DNA of 64,000 nt from an uncultured Pelagibacteraceae bacterium (GTDB taxonomy: Bacteria; Pseudomonadota; Alphaproteobacteria; Pelagibacterales; Pelagibacteraceae): the NCBI GenBank assembly GCA_902612325.1, contig CACMDB010000001.1, positions 124,001-188,000 on the forward strand, in the 5' to 3' direction. The translations under genes were made by a program, and so were the position numbers. The notes under the pieces were generated by a model. It was not told the origin of the DNA. It worked only from the letters and a program-made list of their open reading frames with translations, and made no database searches. Shown here one piece after another: positions 18,181-29,271 of this stretch (positions within the stretch are counted from its first letter, which is position 1; every line of letters starts with the position of its first letter).

Positions 18181-18828
18181 ATGTTTTTAAAAATAAAGAA
18201 AATACCAAAAGTTAATTGGAGTTCTGACAAGCCATATAATTTTAAACCAAAATTTTCCACTTTCTTTTTTTTATGTTTTGGTCTGACGTTGTTTGGTCTT
18301 GGTGAAGGGTTATTGATTGTTTCCTTTACAGGCGCTTCTCCGTGGAGTGTTTTAGCTCAAGGTATTTCCTTGAATGTTAACTTAAGTATTGGAACAATTA
18401 CTCTTTTAATAAGTATTGCTGTTTTAATTTTGTGGATACCTCTAGGCCAAAAACCAGGAATGGGCACAATATTTAATGCATTAATTATAGCCTTTATGAT
18501 TGATCTTTGTATTAAGTTTGTACCAACCCCGTCTAATTATCTTAATCAATTAATCCTAGCAGTAATTTCTGTAATGATGGTTGGAATAGGTGGGGGCATT
18601 TATTTAGTTTCTAATCTTGGTGCAGGACCAAGAGATGGATTAATGATTGGTTTACAAAAAGTAACTAACTTACCAGTGGCAGCCGTTAGAGCTTTTTTAG
18701 AAATTTCTGTTGTAAGTATTGGTTGGTATTTAGGTGGAACAGTAGGGGTTGGAACTCTTTTATTCGCTTTTGGTATTGGTCCGTGCGTTGCACTAGGTTT
18801 GTTTTTAGTTGATAAAATTTTTGATTAG
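18181..18828 (+). CDS. YczE/YyaS/YitT-like membrane protein
   Basis: A 215-residue inner-membrane protein with about five hydrophobic segments. The blocks GASPWSVLAQGISLNVNLSIG and NLGAGPRDGLMIGLQKVTN are the paired signature motifs of the YczE family. The family's function is poorly defined; some members are linked to export or regulation of secreted products. The stop overlaps the bipA 3' end by 4 bases. Confidence 0.8.
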   Translation: MFLKIKKIPKVNWSSDKPYNFKPKFSTFFFLCFGLTLFGLGEGLLIVSFTGASPWSVLAQGISLNVNLSIGTITLLISIAVLILWIPLGQKPGMGTIFNALIIAFMIDLCIKFVPTPSNYLNQLILAVISVMMVGIGGGIYLVSNLGAGPRDGLMIGLQKVTNLPVAAVRAFLEISVVSIGWYLGGTVGVGTLLFAFGIGPCVALGLFLVDKIFD

Positions 18829-20651
18829 GCAGCAGCGCCTGATTTTTCACTTCTTTTTCTTTCATGAGGATCAAGAATAGCTTTTCTTAATCTACAAGAC
18901 TCTGGAGTAATTTCTAAAGCTTCATCTGTATTTAACATACTTAATTGTTCAGCAATCGACATTTTTCTAACAGGAGTTAAGACAACATTTTCGTCTGTGC
19001 CTTGTGTTCTCATATTAGTTAATTTTTTTCCTTTCATGACATTAATAATCATATCTCCTGGCTTAGGTGATAGACCTACAATCATTCCCGGATAAACAGG
19101 ATCGTTATGAGTTACAAACATTTCTCCTCTTGCCTGTAAATTAAAGATCGCAAAAGCAACTGCCTTTCCTTGTTCCATAGAAATTAGAGCACCATTTCTT
19201 CTGCCTTCCATTTCACCTTCAAATGGGCCATATTCATGAAAAATTCTATTGATGACACCATTTCCTTTTGTCAGCGTTAAAAATCTACTTGTATATCCCA
19301 TCAAACCTCTTGTTGGTGCATGAAATATAAGCCTCTTTTTATTTTTACCAGTGTCTTTTAATTCTATTAATTTACCTTTTCTTCTATTCATTGAGTCAAT
19401 TATTTTTGATGAATGCTCTTCATCAAGATCCATTGTAATTTCTTCTATTGGCTCAAGTTTGTTTCCATTTTCATCTTTTTTATAAAGAACTTTTGGAGGG
19501 CTCACTGTCATTTCAAAACCTTCTCTTCTCATTTGAGTAAGTAAAATTTCCAACATTAATTCACCACGACCACTAACCACAAAAGAATCATTTCCCTCAT
19601 TTTCAGTGAATGTAATTCCAACATTATTTTGTGCCTCTTGAACTAATCGATCTCTAATTTGTGTGCTTGTAAGTTTTTTACCTTCTGTACCAGCTAAAGG
19701 TGATGTATTTACAGTGATGGTAATTGACATCGTTGGGGGATCTATAGGAGTGGCTTCTATTGGCTCGTTAACTTCAAGATCACAAATAGTATCTGCAACG
19801 TTAGCTTTTTCTAAACCGGCAACAACTACAATATCTCCAGCTTCACCAACCTCAATTGGAACTTTTTTAGTTCCCTCGTATCTAAAAATTTTAGTTAATC
19901 GACCTTCATCAACTTTCTCTCCATTTAAGTTGATTGCCTTAATTGCCTGGTTAGCTTTTGCTGTTCCTTGTGAAATTCGACCTACTAAACTTCTTCCTAA
20001 AAAACTATCAGCATAAAGAAGTGTAGAAAGCATAGCAAAAGGTTTTGCTTTATTTAATTCAGCTGGTTTAACATGCTCTATAATTTTATCTAAAAGTGGA
20101 TTAAGATTCTCTCTTGGACCATCAACTTCAAGATCAGCCCATCCAGATCTTCCACTTGCATATAATACTGGGAAATCTAGTTGTTCTTCATTAGCATCTA
20201 AACTTACAAATAAGTCGAATGTTTCATCTAAAACTTCATTAGCTCTTTGATCTGATTTATCTAATTTATTTATAACCACAATTGGCTTTAAACCTTGTTT
20301 TAATGCTTTTGCTAAAACGAATTTTGTTTGAGGCATCACACCCTCAGCAGAATCTATAAGTAATAATGCTCCATCAGCCATACTAAGCACTCTTTCAACT
20401 TCAGCAGCGAAATCTCTGTGGCCGGGGGTATCAATTATATTTATTCTAGAATCTTTCCAATTAATCGAGGCAGGTTTAGCTAATATTGTAATTCCTCTCT
20501 CTTTTTCTAGTTCACCAGAGTCCATCAGTCTTTCATCCACAACCTCATTTTCTCTAAATGAACCACTTTGTTTCATTAGGTTATCAATTAGGGTTGTCTT
20601 TCCATGATCAACATGGGCAATTATGGTGATGTTTCGTATAGTATTATTCAT
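18825..20651 (-). CDS. bipA: Translational GTPase BipA/TypA
   Basis: A ribosome-associated GTPase of the EF-G-like family, important under stress and in ribosome assembly. The 608-residue length is normal. The G1 motif is AHVDHGKTT at residues 12-20, followed by the G3 motif DTPGHRD and the G4 motif NKLD. The TypA-specific C-terminal domain contains LTNMRTQGTDENVVLTPVRKM and LEITPESCRLRK. It is convergent with the YczE-like gene and divergent from the methylase region. Confidence 0.97.
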   Translation of the reverse strand: MNNTIRNITIIAHVDHGKTTLIDNLMKQSGSFRENEVVDERLMDSGELEKERGITILAKPASINWKDSRINIIDTPGHRDFAAEVERVLSMADGALLLIDSAEGVMPQTKFVLAKALKQGLKPIVVINKLDKSDQRANEVLDETFDLFVSLDANEEQLDFPVLYASGRSGWADLEVDGPRENLNPLLDKIIEHVKPAELNKAKPFAMLSTLLYADSFLGRSLVGRISQGTAKANQAIKAINLNGEKVDEGRLTKIFRYEGTKKVPIEVGEAGDIVVVAGLEKANVADTICDLEVNEPIEATPIDPPTMSITITVNTSPLAGTEGKKLTSTQIRDRLVQEAQNNVGITFTENEGNDSFVVSGRGELMLEILLTQMRREGFEMTVSPPKVLYKKDENGNKLEPIEEITMDLDEEHSSKIIDSMNRRKGKLIELKDTGKNKKRLIFHAPTRGLMGYTSRFLTLTKGNGVINRIFHEYGPFEGEMEGRRNGALISMEQGKAVAFAIFNLQARGEMFVTHNDPVYPGMIVGLSPKPGDMIINVMKGKKLTNMRTQGTDENVVLTPVRKMSIAEQLSMLNTDEALEITPESCRLRKAILDPHERKRSEKSGAAA

Positions 20652-20742
20652 AAATCTGGGTTCTTATACATATTTAAACACTTTTGAAAACTTAAAAAAA
20701 ACTACACTAGGCTTGAATAAATTAAGGATTTTTTTTTAATTT

Positions 20743-20853
20743 TTATTTTTTTCGCTTTTCGCGTTTAAGTTTTCTTTTTTCTTTAAAATTTAATTTAGGT
20801 TTTTTTTTGACACTAGAGTCTTTAAACGATTTTCCACTATATCTTTTAGACAT
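20743..20853 (-). CDS. Predicted very basic 36-residue peptide
   Basis: An open frame of 36 codons from an ATG at 20853 to TAA at 20743, preceded by CTCAGGA 3 bases upstream of the start. Half of its residues are Lys or Arg (18 of 36), with a C-terminus made of repeated basic residues. I do not recognise it. It occupies most of the 247-base gap between bipA and the methylase gene and is divergent from the latter. It could be a real small nucleic-acid-binding peptide or a chance frame in A-rich DNA; the ribosome binding site tips the balance slightly towards real. Confidence 0.42.
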   Translation of the reverse strand: MSKRYSGKSFKDSSVKKKPKLNFKEKRKLKREKRKK

Positions 20854-20898
20854 ATTCCTGAGTTTATATCATTAACAAAATATTATATATCAATAAAA

Positions 20899-21840
20899 AT
20901 GCAAAATCTTCAAAAGGCTTTTAAAAATAAAAAGAAGGTTTTTTTAAAATCTATTAAAAGTAAAAATACTAAAAGTCGAAACAAATATAAAAGAGTTGCT
21001 TTATCTACAATCAGATATGCTGGAGGAAAATCTCTAGCAGTGGGACACGTTTTTGAATTGTTACCAAATCATGTCAAAAAAGTAGTATCTCCTTTTTTTG
21101 GCGGAGGGTCTGTTGAGATAGCAATGAGTAAATTTTTAGGACTCAATGTAGTTGGTTATGATATTTTTGATATTCTTTGTAATTATTGGAATTTTCAAAT
21201 TAAAAAACCAGAAGCACTTTATAAAAAACTTAGTCAGCTAAAACCCTCTTTTAAAGAATTTGAAAGAATAAGAAAAATCTTAAATAAAGTTTGGAAAAAA
21301 GAGATTAAATTAGACCCTTTAACCCTTGCAGTTTATTATGTTTATAATTTCAACTTATCTTATGGTCCAGGCTTTATGGGCTGGACATCAGAAATTTATT
21401 TAAACAAAAAAAAATATCAAAAAATGTTGGAAAAAATTAAAAATTTTAAACCTGGAAAATTATCCGTGAATCAAGGAGATTTTGAAAAAGTCTTAAAAAA
21501 ACATAAAAACGACTTCTTGTATTGTGATCCCCCCTATTTCATTGGGCCTGACTCTAAAATGTTTAAAGGAGTTTACCCTATGAGAAATATACCTGTTCAC
21601 CATAGGGATTTTCCACATGAGAGGCTAAGAGACATGTTAAAAAAACATAAGGGTGGATTTATACTATCTTATAACGATTGCCCGACGATAAGAAAATATT
21701 ACAAAGGTTTTAAAAAGTTATATCCAACATGGCAATACACAATGGGTCAAGGTGAGACTAGAATTGGAAAAAACAGGATTGAAAAGGGGAATAAACACAT
21801 AAAAAATTCACATGAAATTTTAATTTTTTCTCCTTCTTAA
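20899..21840 (+). CDS. DNA adenine methyltransferase, D12/Dam class
   Basis: An N6-adenine methyltransferase of the alpha (Dam-like) class. Motif X is IRYAGGKSLA (near residue 38), motif I is PFFGGGSVEIAM (near 60) and motif IV is LYCDPPYF (near 212). At 313 residues it is longer than E. coli Dam (278); the extra part includes a Lys/Arg-rich N-terminal tail of about 33 residues. No restriction endonuclease gene lies nearby, so it appears to be a solitary enzyme. The target sequence cannot be predicted, because the recognition region is not close to Dam. A strong terminator follows. Confidence 0.88.
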   Translation: MQNLQKAFKNKKKVFLKSIKSKNTKSRNKYKRVALSTIRYAGGKSLAVGHVFELLPNHVKKVVSPFFGGGSVEIAMSKFLGLNVVGYDIFDILCNYWNFQIKKPEALYKKLSQLKPSFKEFERIRKILNKVWKKEIKLDPLTLAVYYVYNFNLSYGPGFMGWTSEIYLNKKKYQKMLEKIKNFKPGKLSVNQGDFEKVLKKHKNDFLYCDPPYFIGPDSKMFKGVYPMRNIPVHHRDFPHERLRDMLKKHKGGFILSYNDCPTIRKYYKGFKKLYPTWQYTMGQGETRIGKNRIEKGNKHIKNSHEILIFSPS

Positions 21841-21853
21841 ATTTTTAGGTAAA

Positions 21854-21881
21854 AAAAAGGGCAGTAAAAACTGCCCTTTTT
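21854..21881. terminator. Bidirectional intrinsic terminator between methylase and groEL
   Basis: A 12-bp perfect stem (AAAAAGGGCAGT and ACTGCCCTTTTT) with a 4-base AAAA loop in the 65-base gap between two convergent genes. The A and T runs flanking the GGGCAGT core give a U tract on either strand, so it can end transcription from both sides. Confidence 0.9.
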
Positions 21882-21905
21882 GAATTTTAATTAAGAGTTA
21901 TTGGG

Positions 21906-23585
<1,680 letters not shown>

Positions 23586-23590
23586 TTATA

Positions 23591-23881
23591 TTATTTACTT
23601 GAAATACCCATAATGTCTGACTCTTTCATTATGCTGTATTCTTTACCATCAATTTTGACTTCAGTTCCTGACCATTTGCCAAATAAAACTTTGTCTCCAA
23701 CTTTAACATCCATTGGAATTTTTTTTCCATCTTCAGTTTTTGCACCACCACCAACAGCAACAACTTTTCCTTCTTGTGGCTTCTCTTGTGCAGTATCTGG
23801 TATGATTATCCCTCCAGCAGTTTTTTCGCTGCTATCTAAAACTTCTATTAAAACTCTGTCATGTAACGGTCTAAATTTCAT
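23591..23881 (-). CDS. groS: Co-chaperonin GroES (10 kDa)
   Basis: The lid of the GroEL chamber. The 96-residue product begins [15 protein letters not shown] and has the mobile loop [20 protein letters not shown] that contacts GroEL. The length is normal. TAGGAGA precedes the ATG. A heat-shock promoter candidate lies at 23909-23936; no CIRCE element (the HrcA operator common upstream of groESL in other bacteria) is present. Confidence 0.98.
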   Translation of the reverse strand: MKFRPLHDRVLIEVLDSSEKTAGGIIIPDTAQEKPQEGKVVAVGGGAKTEDGKKIPMDVKVGDKVLFGKWSGTEVKIDGKEYSIMKESDIMGISSK

Positions 23882-23908
23882 ATATTCTCCTATATAAATA
23901 TGGAGTTC

Positions 23909-23936
23909 ATATAGAGATTGGTAATACTATTTCAAG
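23909..23936 (-). promoter_or_regulatory. Sigma-32 (RpoH)-like promoter of groES-groEL
   Basis: On the minus strand, CTTGAA (23936-23931) and TCTATAT (23915-23909) are separated so that 17 bases lie between CTTG and the -10 element, the same spacing as in the Hsp20 promoter. The -10 overlaps the right arm of a short inverted repeat (ATATG, GAGTT, CATAT at 23898-23912). It lies 28-55 bases upstream of the groES start codon. Confidence 0.65.
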
Positions 23937-24002
23937 ATATACTTGATATTTAGTTTATTAAAAAAGGTAGGAAATTGTGGATTTTTTGGGTTATAGATTA
24001 TT

Positions 24003-24824
24003 TTGATGACTAAAAATTTAGACAAAGATGGTTTCTGCTCCATCGTTGATAATTATCAGCTTTTTTATATCGATTTATGGGGTGTTATTCATAATGGAAT
24101 AAACCTTCATAAAGAAGCAATTAACGTTTTAGAAGAAATCACAAAAAAAGGTAAAGAATACATCCTACTTACAAATGCTCCAAGACCTAATGATGTTGTT
24201 AAATCCTTTTTAGAAAAAATGGGCATGGAAAAAGAAATTAGAGACCATGTTTTTACATCTGGTCAAGCATCATTAAATTATCTCAAACAAAATTTATCCA
24301 CTAAAAAATTTTTTCATGTTGGACCGCCACGTGATTTTGATTTATTTAATGACTTCGCAAAAATGAAGTCAGACAATATTGATGATGGAGAGTACATATT
24401 GTGTACTGGGTTATTTGAAAAATTTGAAAAAGATTTGAATTATTATAAAGATTTATTTGAAAAAAATTTAGATAAAGAGATGGTTTGCACTAATCCTGAC
24501 TTAATTGTAGATAGAGGCGACAAAAGAGAACTTTGTGCAGGATCAGTTGCCATGGTTTTTGAAAAAATGGGTGGCAGGGTAGTATATTTTGGCAAACCAT
24601 ATCCTGAGGTTTATAATTTATCCATCAACAACAAAGGTAAAAAAATTCTTTCTGTTGGTGATAATCTAAATACTGATATTAAAGGTGCAAATCTTTTAAA
24701 TTATGACTCGTTAATTATTTCAAATGGTATTCATAAAAATGAAATCAAAGAAAAAGGAATTGAAGCAACTGCGAAATCTTATGAAACAATCTGTAATTAT
24801 ATACAATCAGATTTAAAATGGTGA
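24003..24824 (+). CDS. HAD-superfamily hydrolase, subfamily IIA (NagD-like)
   Basis: A 273-residue phosphatase-like enzyme. The nucleophile motif is FYIDLWGVIHNG (Asp near residue 24), motif II is LLTNAPRP and the C-terminal motif is SVGDNLNTDIKGA, the pattern of class IIA HAD enzymes such as NagD and the alphaproteobacterial TIGR01459 group. The substrate is unknown; the family dephosphorylates small phosphorylated metabolites. It is the first gene of a run with ribF, ileS and lspA. Confidence 0.88.
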   Translation: MMTKNLDKDGFCSIVDNYQLFYIDLWGVIHNGINLHKEAINVLEEITKKGKEYILLTNAPRPNDVVKSFLEKMGMEKEIRDHVFTSGQASLNYLKQNLSTKKFFHVGPPRDFDLFNDFAKMKSDNIDDGEYILCTGLFEKFEKDLNYYKDLFEKNLDKEMVCTNPDLIVDRGDKRELCAGSVAMVFEKMGGRVVYFGKPYPEVYNLSINNKGKKILSVGDNLNTDIKGANLLNYDSLIISNGIHKNEIKEKGIEATAKSYETICNYIQSDLKW

Positions 24825-24826
24825 AA

Positions 24827-25747
24827 ATGAAATTATATAATACTTTTAATATTAAAAAAAATCATAAAAATTCAATTATTTTAATTGGTAATTTTGATGG
24901 TCTCCATCTAGGGCATCAAAAATTATTTAGATTAGCGAAAAAATATAAAAAAAAATATTCTTCAAAGATTGGCGTTTTGACTTTTGAGCCTATGCCAAAA
25001 ATGTTTTTTAACTCTAATTTAAAAAATTTTAGATTATCTAATTTAACCCAAAAAATTGAAAATTTAGGTAAACTTAATGTTGATTTTGTTATTACTAAGA
25101 AATTTAATCGTAAATTTTCAAAAACAAAATCAATTTCATTTATTAAAGAAACTTTAGGTAGAAAACTTAGTCCTAAATTTATTTTTGTAAGTAATAATTT
25201 TAGATTTGGAAACAAAAGAGAAGGAAACGTAAAACAATTAATTCATCATGAGAAATTGTGTAATTATAAAATTGTTAAACCACAACCTTTATCAATTAAA
25301 AAACAAATTATTTCATCTTCATTATTAAGAAAATATTTGCAGAGTGGGAAACTTGATAAAGTTAATAAACTTTTAGATAGAAAATGGTCAATTGATGGAA
25401 AAGTTCAAAAAGGTAGACAACTAGGAAAAAAGATTGGTTTTCCAACAGCCAACATAGATATCAAAGATTATGTTTTAGCAAAACCAGGTGTTTATGCTGT
25501 CAAAGCTAAGAAAATAAAAAGTTCAAAATATATTAAAGGAATAGCCAATTTAGGATATCGACCTACATTTAATGGAAAAAAAATATTATTAGAAGTTCAT
25601 TTATTTAATTTTTCTGGAAATTTATATAATAAGTATTTAAGAGTAGAGTTTTTAAAATTTATAAGAGCTGAAAAAAAATTCAGAAATGTAGATCAATTAA
25701 AAAAACAAATTAAAATTGATTTAGAAACAGCAAAAAAAACGAAATGA
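24827..25747 (+). CDS. ribF: Bifunctional riboflavin kinase/FMN adenylyltransferase RibF
   Basis: Makes FMN and FAD from riboflavin. The N-terminal adenylyltransferase domain has GNFDGLHLGHQKLF (near residue 23) and the C-terminal kinase domain has GRQLGKKIGFPTANI (near 200). I use the ATG at 24827, which gives the typical MKLY start; an ATG at 24818 overlaps the HAD gene by 7 bases. The stop overlaps the ileS start by 4 bases (ATGA), suggesting translational coupling. Confidence 0.93.
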   Translation: MKLYNTFNIKKNHKNSIILIGNFDGLHLGHQKLFRLAKKYKKKYSSKIGVLTFEPMPKMFFNSNLKNFRLSNLTQKIENLGKLNVDFVITKKFNRKFSKTKSISFIKETLGRKLSPKFIFVSNNFRFGNKREGNVKQLIHHEKLCNYKIVKPQPLSIKKQIISSSLLRKYLQSGKLDKVNKLLDRKWSIDGKVQKGRQLGKKIGFPTANIDIKDYVLAKPGVYAVKAKKIKSSKYIKGIANLGYRPTFNGKKILLEVHLFNFSGNLYNKYLRVEFLKFIRAEKKFRNVDQLKKQIKIDLETAKKTK

Positions 25748-28473
25748 GTAAGAGCCAAATTAATTTACCCAAAACAGCTTTTTCAATGAAAGCTAATTTA
25801 CCAATTAGAGAGCCAGAAATTTTAAAACTTTGGAAAAAAATTGATCTTTATAAAGAGTTGAGGAATTCAAGAAAAGGAGAGGAAAAATTTGTTCTCCACG
25901 ATGGTCCCCCATATGCGAATGGAAATATACATATGGGTACTGCTTTAAATAAAATATTAAAAGATATTATCGTAAAGTTTCATCAAATGGATGGTAAAGA
26001 CTCTGTTTATGTTCCAGGTTGGGATTGTCATGGTTTACCTATCGAATGGAAAATTGAGGAACAATACAAAAAAAATAAAAAAAATAAGAACGATGTTCCA
26101 ATTGTAGAATTTAGAAAAGAATGCCGAACTTTTGCTGAAAAATGGATAGAGGTTCACAAAGACCAATTTAAAAGATTAGGTGTTGTTGGTGATTGGGAAA
26201 ACTATTATTCAACAATGAGTTATGATGCAGAGGCACAAATTGTAAGAGAACTTGGAAAATTTTTAAAAGAAGGAAGTCTTTACAGAGGATTTAAACCAGT
26301 TTTATGGTCAACTGTAGAAAAAACTGCCTTAGCTGATGCCGAGGTTGAATATCAAGATCATAAATCTGATACGATTTATGCTTGTTTTCCAGTTAAATCA
26401 TCAAAAATCAAAGAACTTAATGATTGTAATATTGTTATATGGACAACCACTCCCTGGACGATACCAGCCAACAAAGCCTTGGCATACAATGAGAGTTTAG
26501 ATTACGTAATAATTCAAATTAATGATGAGGGAAATTTTAAAAATAAAAAAATTGTTATTGCTGAGGCGTTACTAGAATCAGTTTTAAAAGATTGTGAGAT
26601 TAAAGAATTTAAAAACCTTAAGAAATTTAAAGGTAAAGATTTAAAGGATACCATCTGCAACCATCCATTTTTTGATTTAGGGTATGATTATGATATTCCA
26701 ATGTTAGAAGCACGTTTTGTAACCACTGAACAAGGAACAGGAATTGTTCATTGTGCGCCAAGTCATGGACCTGACGATTTTAATCTTTGTTTAAATAATG
26801 GAATAAAGGCTATTGAGACAGTGGATGATGATGGAAAATATACAAATAATGTTTCTCTGTTTGAAGGTTTGCACATTTTTAAGGCTAACCCAGTTGTGAT
26901 TGAGAAATTGAAAGATCAAAATAAACTTCTTTCAAATGGTGAATTAGTTCATTCATATCCTCACTCTTGGAGATCAAAAGCACCATTAGTTCATAGAGCG
27001 ACACCACAATGGTTTATTTCTATGGAAAGTCATAAACTGAGAATTAAAGCTTTAAAAGCAATAGATGATACGACCTTTTATCCAAGCAAAGGCAAAGAAA
27101 GATTAAAATCAATGATCGAGACAAGGCCAGATTGGTGTGTATCAAGACAAAGAGTTTGGGGTGTACCACTTCCTATTTTTGTAAATAAAAAGTCTAATGA
27201 AATTTTAATAGATGATGGAGTATTTGAAAATATTGCTAATATTTATGAGAAAGAGGGTTCTGATTGTTGGTTTTCAGATGACCCTCAAAAATTTTTAGGT
27301 AGTAAATATAAAGCAGAAGATTTTGAAAAGCTTAGCGATATTGTTGAAGTTTGGTTTGATAGTGGATCAACCCACTCTTTTGTATTGGAGAAGAGAAAAG
27401 ACCTTAAATGGCCTGCATCAATGTATTTAGAGGGTTCTGATCAACATAGGGGCTGGTTTCACTCTTCTTTATTAGAGTCATGTGGAACAAGAGGCAAGGC
27501 ACCTTTCGAGTCTATATTATCCCATGGATTTGTTGTGGATGGCAAAGGTCTTAAAATGTCAAAATCTCTTGGAAATGTAATTGCACCTGAGGATATTTTG
27601 AAAAAATATGGTGCCGATATTTTAAGAATTTGGGTTGCTGCATCTAATTATGCAGAAGATTTAAGAATAGATTATTCTATTTTGGACCAGCATTCTGAGT
27701 CTTATCGTAAAATTAGAAATACATTTAGATATTTATTAGGAAATATAAATGACAAATACGAGGATTTTGATTTAGATAAAATTGAAATTGAAAGCTTGCC
27801 GGAGCTAGAGAAATTTATGTTAAGTAAGATTCATTCTCTTAACATCAAATTTGAAAATTATTTTAAAAAATATGATTTTCACAATCTTTATAAAGAATTG
27901 TTGAATTTTTGCACAACAGATCTGTCAGCATTCTATTTTGATATAAGAAAGGACACTTTATATTGTGATCCAATTAATTCTGAGAAAAGAAAATCTTGTG
28001 TTACAATTTTGAATGTTTTATTAAAATCTTTACTCAGATGGTTCGCTCCAATATTGTCTTTTACAACTGAGGAAATACATCAACTGATATCAAAGAATAC
28101 TAAAAGCATTCATTTAGAAAAATTTCTTACTTTTCCAGATAAATTTAAAAATGAACAGCTTACAGAAAGATGGTCTCAATTAATAAAAATTAGAGATGTA
28201 TGTAACATAAGTATTGAGGAAAAAAGAGCTAGTAAAGAAATAGGTTCAAGTTTAGAAGCAGATCTTAATATTCAACTTAATGAAAAATATAAGGAAATAG
28301 TTGCAGATATGGATTTATCTGAATTATGTATTGTGTCGAAAACTGTTATTAATTTTGATAATCAGTCAGATATTTTAGTTGAGACAAAAAAAGCTTCTGG
28401 AAATAAATGCTCAGTTTGTTGGAAGATTAGAGAAGACCCATGTGAAAGACACCCTAAATGTCAAATTTCTTAA
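25744..28473 (+). CDS. ileS: Isoleucyl-tRNA synthetase
   Basis: Charges tRNA-Ile and edits misactivated valine. The 909-residue protein has the class I HIGH motif as HMGT at residues 63-66 (in PYANGNIHMGT), the editing domain, KMSKS in GLKMSKSLGN (near residue 605), and the C-terminal zinc finger (CSVCWKIREDPCERHPKC) of the bacterial type. It sits between ribF and lspA, a conserved bacterial order. Confidence 0.97.
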   Translation: MSKSQINLPKTAFSMKANLPIREPEILKLWKKIDLYKELRNSRKGEEKFVLHDGPPYANGNIHMGTALNKILKDIIVKFHQMDGKDSVYVPGWDCHGLPIEWKIEEQYKKNKKNKNDVPIVEFRKECRTFAEKWIEVHKDQFKRLGVVGDWENYYSTMSYDAEAQIVRELGKFLKEGSLYRGFKPVLWSTVEKTALADAEVEYQDHKSDTIYACFPVKSSKIKELNDCNIVIWTTTPWTIPANKALAYNESLDYVIIQINDEGNFKNKKIVIAEALLESVLKDCEIKEFKNLKKFKGKDLKDTICNHPFFDLGYDYDIPMLEARFVTTEQGTGIVHCAPSHGPDDFNLCLNNGIKAIETVDDDGKYTNNVSLFEGLHIFKANPVVIEKLKDQNKLLSNGELVHSYPHSWRSKAPLVHRATPQWFISMESHKLRIKALKAIDDTTFYPSKGKERLKSMIETRPDWCVSRQRVWGVPLPIFVNKKSNEILIDDGVFENIANIYEKEGSDCWFSDDPQKFLGSKYKAEDFEKLSDIVEVWFDSGSTHSFVLEKRKDLKWPASMYLEGSDQHRGWFHSSLLESCGTRGKAPFESILSHGFVVDGKGLKMSKSLGNVIAPEDILKKYGADILRIWVAASNYAEDLRIDYSILDQHSESYRKIRNTFRYLLGNINDKYEDFDLDKIEIESLPELEKFMLSKIHSLNIKFENYFKKYDFHNLYKELLNFCTTDLSAFYFDIRKDTLYCDPINSEKRKSCVTILNVLLKSLLRWFAPILSFTTEEIHQLISKNTKSIHLEKFLTFPDKFKNEQLTERWSQLIKIRDVCNISIEEKRASKEIGSSLEADLNIQLNEKYKEIVADMDLSELCIVSKTVINFDNQSDILVETKKASGNKCSVCWKIREDPCERHPKCQIS

Positions 28474-28964
28474 ATAAAAATTTTGTAATCAATTTTTTTA
28501 TTATTCTGAGCATCTTTGGTCTCGATAGATTTACCAAAGTCTATGTGATTTCTGAAAATGAAAAAAATTTGTCGTCCGAATTATTTGTATCAAAATTTTT
28601 GAATATCAATTTAATTTATAATGAAGGAATAGCATTTGGGCTATTATCATTTGATCAAAGTCATATGTACAATATTTTAACAATTTTAATTGCAGCTGTA
28701 ATATTAATTATTTTTTTTATGACTTTGAAAAGTGATGGTCTAAAAAAATATTCACTTTTAATGATATTTGGTGGAGCTTTAGGTAATTTATATGATCGAA
28801 TTTTTTTTAAAGCTGTACCAGACTTTATTGATTTTCATATCGGAAATTTTCATTGGTTTATTTTTAATGTATCGGATATATTTATTTCATTAGGAGTATT
28901 ATTTTTGATTATTTTTGAAATAATTGATAATCAAAAAAATAAAATTGATGAAAAAAATATTTAA
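28458..28964 (+). CDS. lspA: Lipoprotein signal peptidase LspA
   Basis: Removes signal peptides from prolipoproteins in the inner membrane. The 168-residue protein has four hydrophobic segments and the two catalytic aspartate regions (GALGNLYDRI and VPDFIDFHIGNFHWFIFNVSDIFIS). It overlaps ileS by 16 bases and the next lipoprotein gene by 17 bases. Several proteins in this window carry lipoboxes and are potential substrates. Confidence 0.95.
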   Translation: MSNFLNKNFVINFFIILSIFGLDRFTKVYVISENEKNLSSELFVSKFLNINLIYNEGIAFGLLSFDQSHMYNILTILIAAVILIIFFMTLKSDGLKKYSLLMIFGGALGNLYDRIFFKAVPDFIDFHIGNFHWFIFNVSDIFISLGVLFLIIFEIIDNQKNKIDEKNI

Positions 28965-29271
28965 ACTTACAACAATTCTAATTTCAATTTTAGCTTTAAA
29001 TTCATGTGGAACTATTAAAGAAGGTTTTAGTTCACAGAAAAAAAATAGCATAGATGAATTTTTGGTTGAAAAGAAATCACCTTTAGTAATGCCTCCAGAC
29101 TTCAATGAATTACCATTACCACAGCAAACTAATCAAGCAACTGAGAATGAAGAGAATACAGATATCAAATCATTACTTACTGACAGCAAGGACTCGGATT
29201 TAGATAATCAAAACACTAATCAAAACATAAATTTTGAAAATTCCATTTTAGAAAAAATTAAAAATAATTAA
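28948..29271 (+). CDS. DUF3035-like small lipoprotein
   Basis: A 107-residue lipoprotein starting at the ATG at 28948 (an earlier in-frame ATG at 28924 would place charged residues before the signal). The signal segment ends in a lipobox at LNSC. Downstream is EKKSPLVMPPDFNELPLP, the conserved block of DUF3035 proteins that commonly follow lspA in alphaproteobacteria. The remainder is Asn- and Asp-rich and probably disordered. The function of the family is unknown. Confidence 0.72.
   Translation: MKKIFKLTTILISILALNSCGTIKEGFSSQKKNSIDEFLVEKKSPLVMPPDFNELPLPQQTNQATENEENTDIKSLLTDSKDSDLDNQNTNQNINFENSILEKIKNN

Noticed and set aside
23882..24002. Possible CIRCE element upstream of groES
   Set aside because: No TTAGCACTC-N9-GAGTGCTAA-like repeat is present; the inverted repeat found is short and different. 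Sigma-32-like elements explain the region better.
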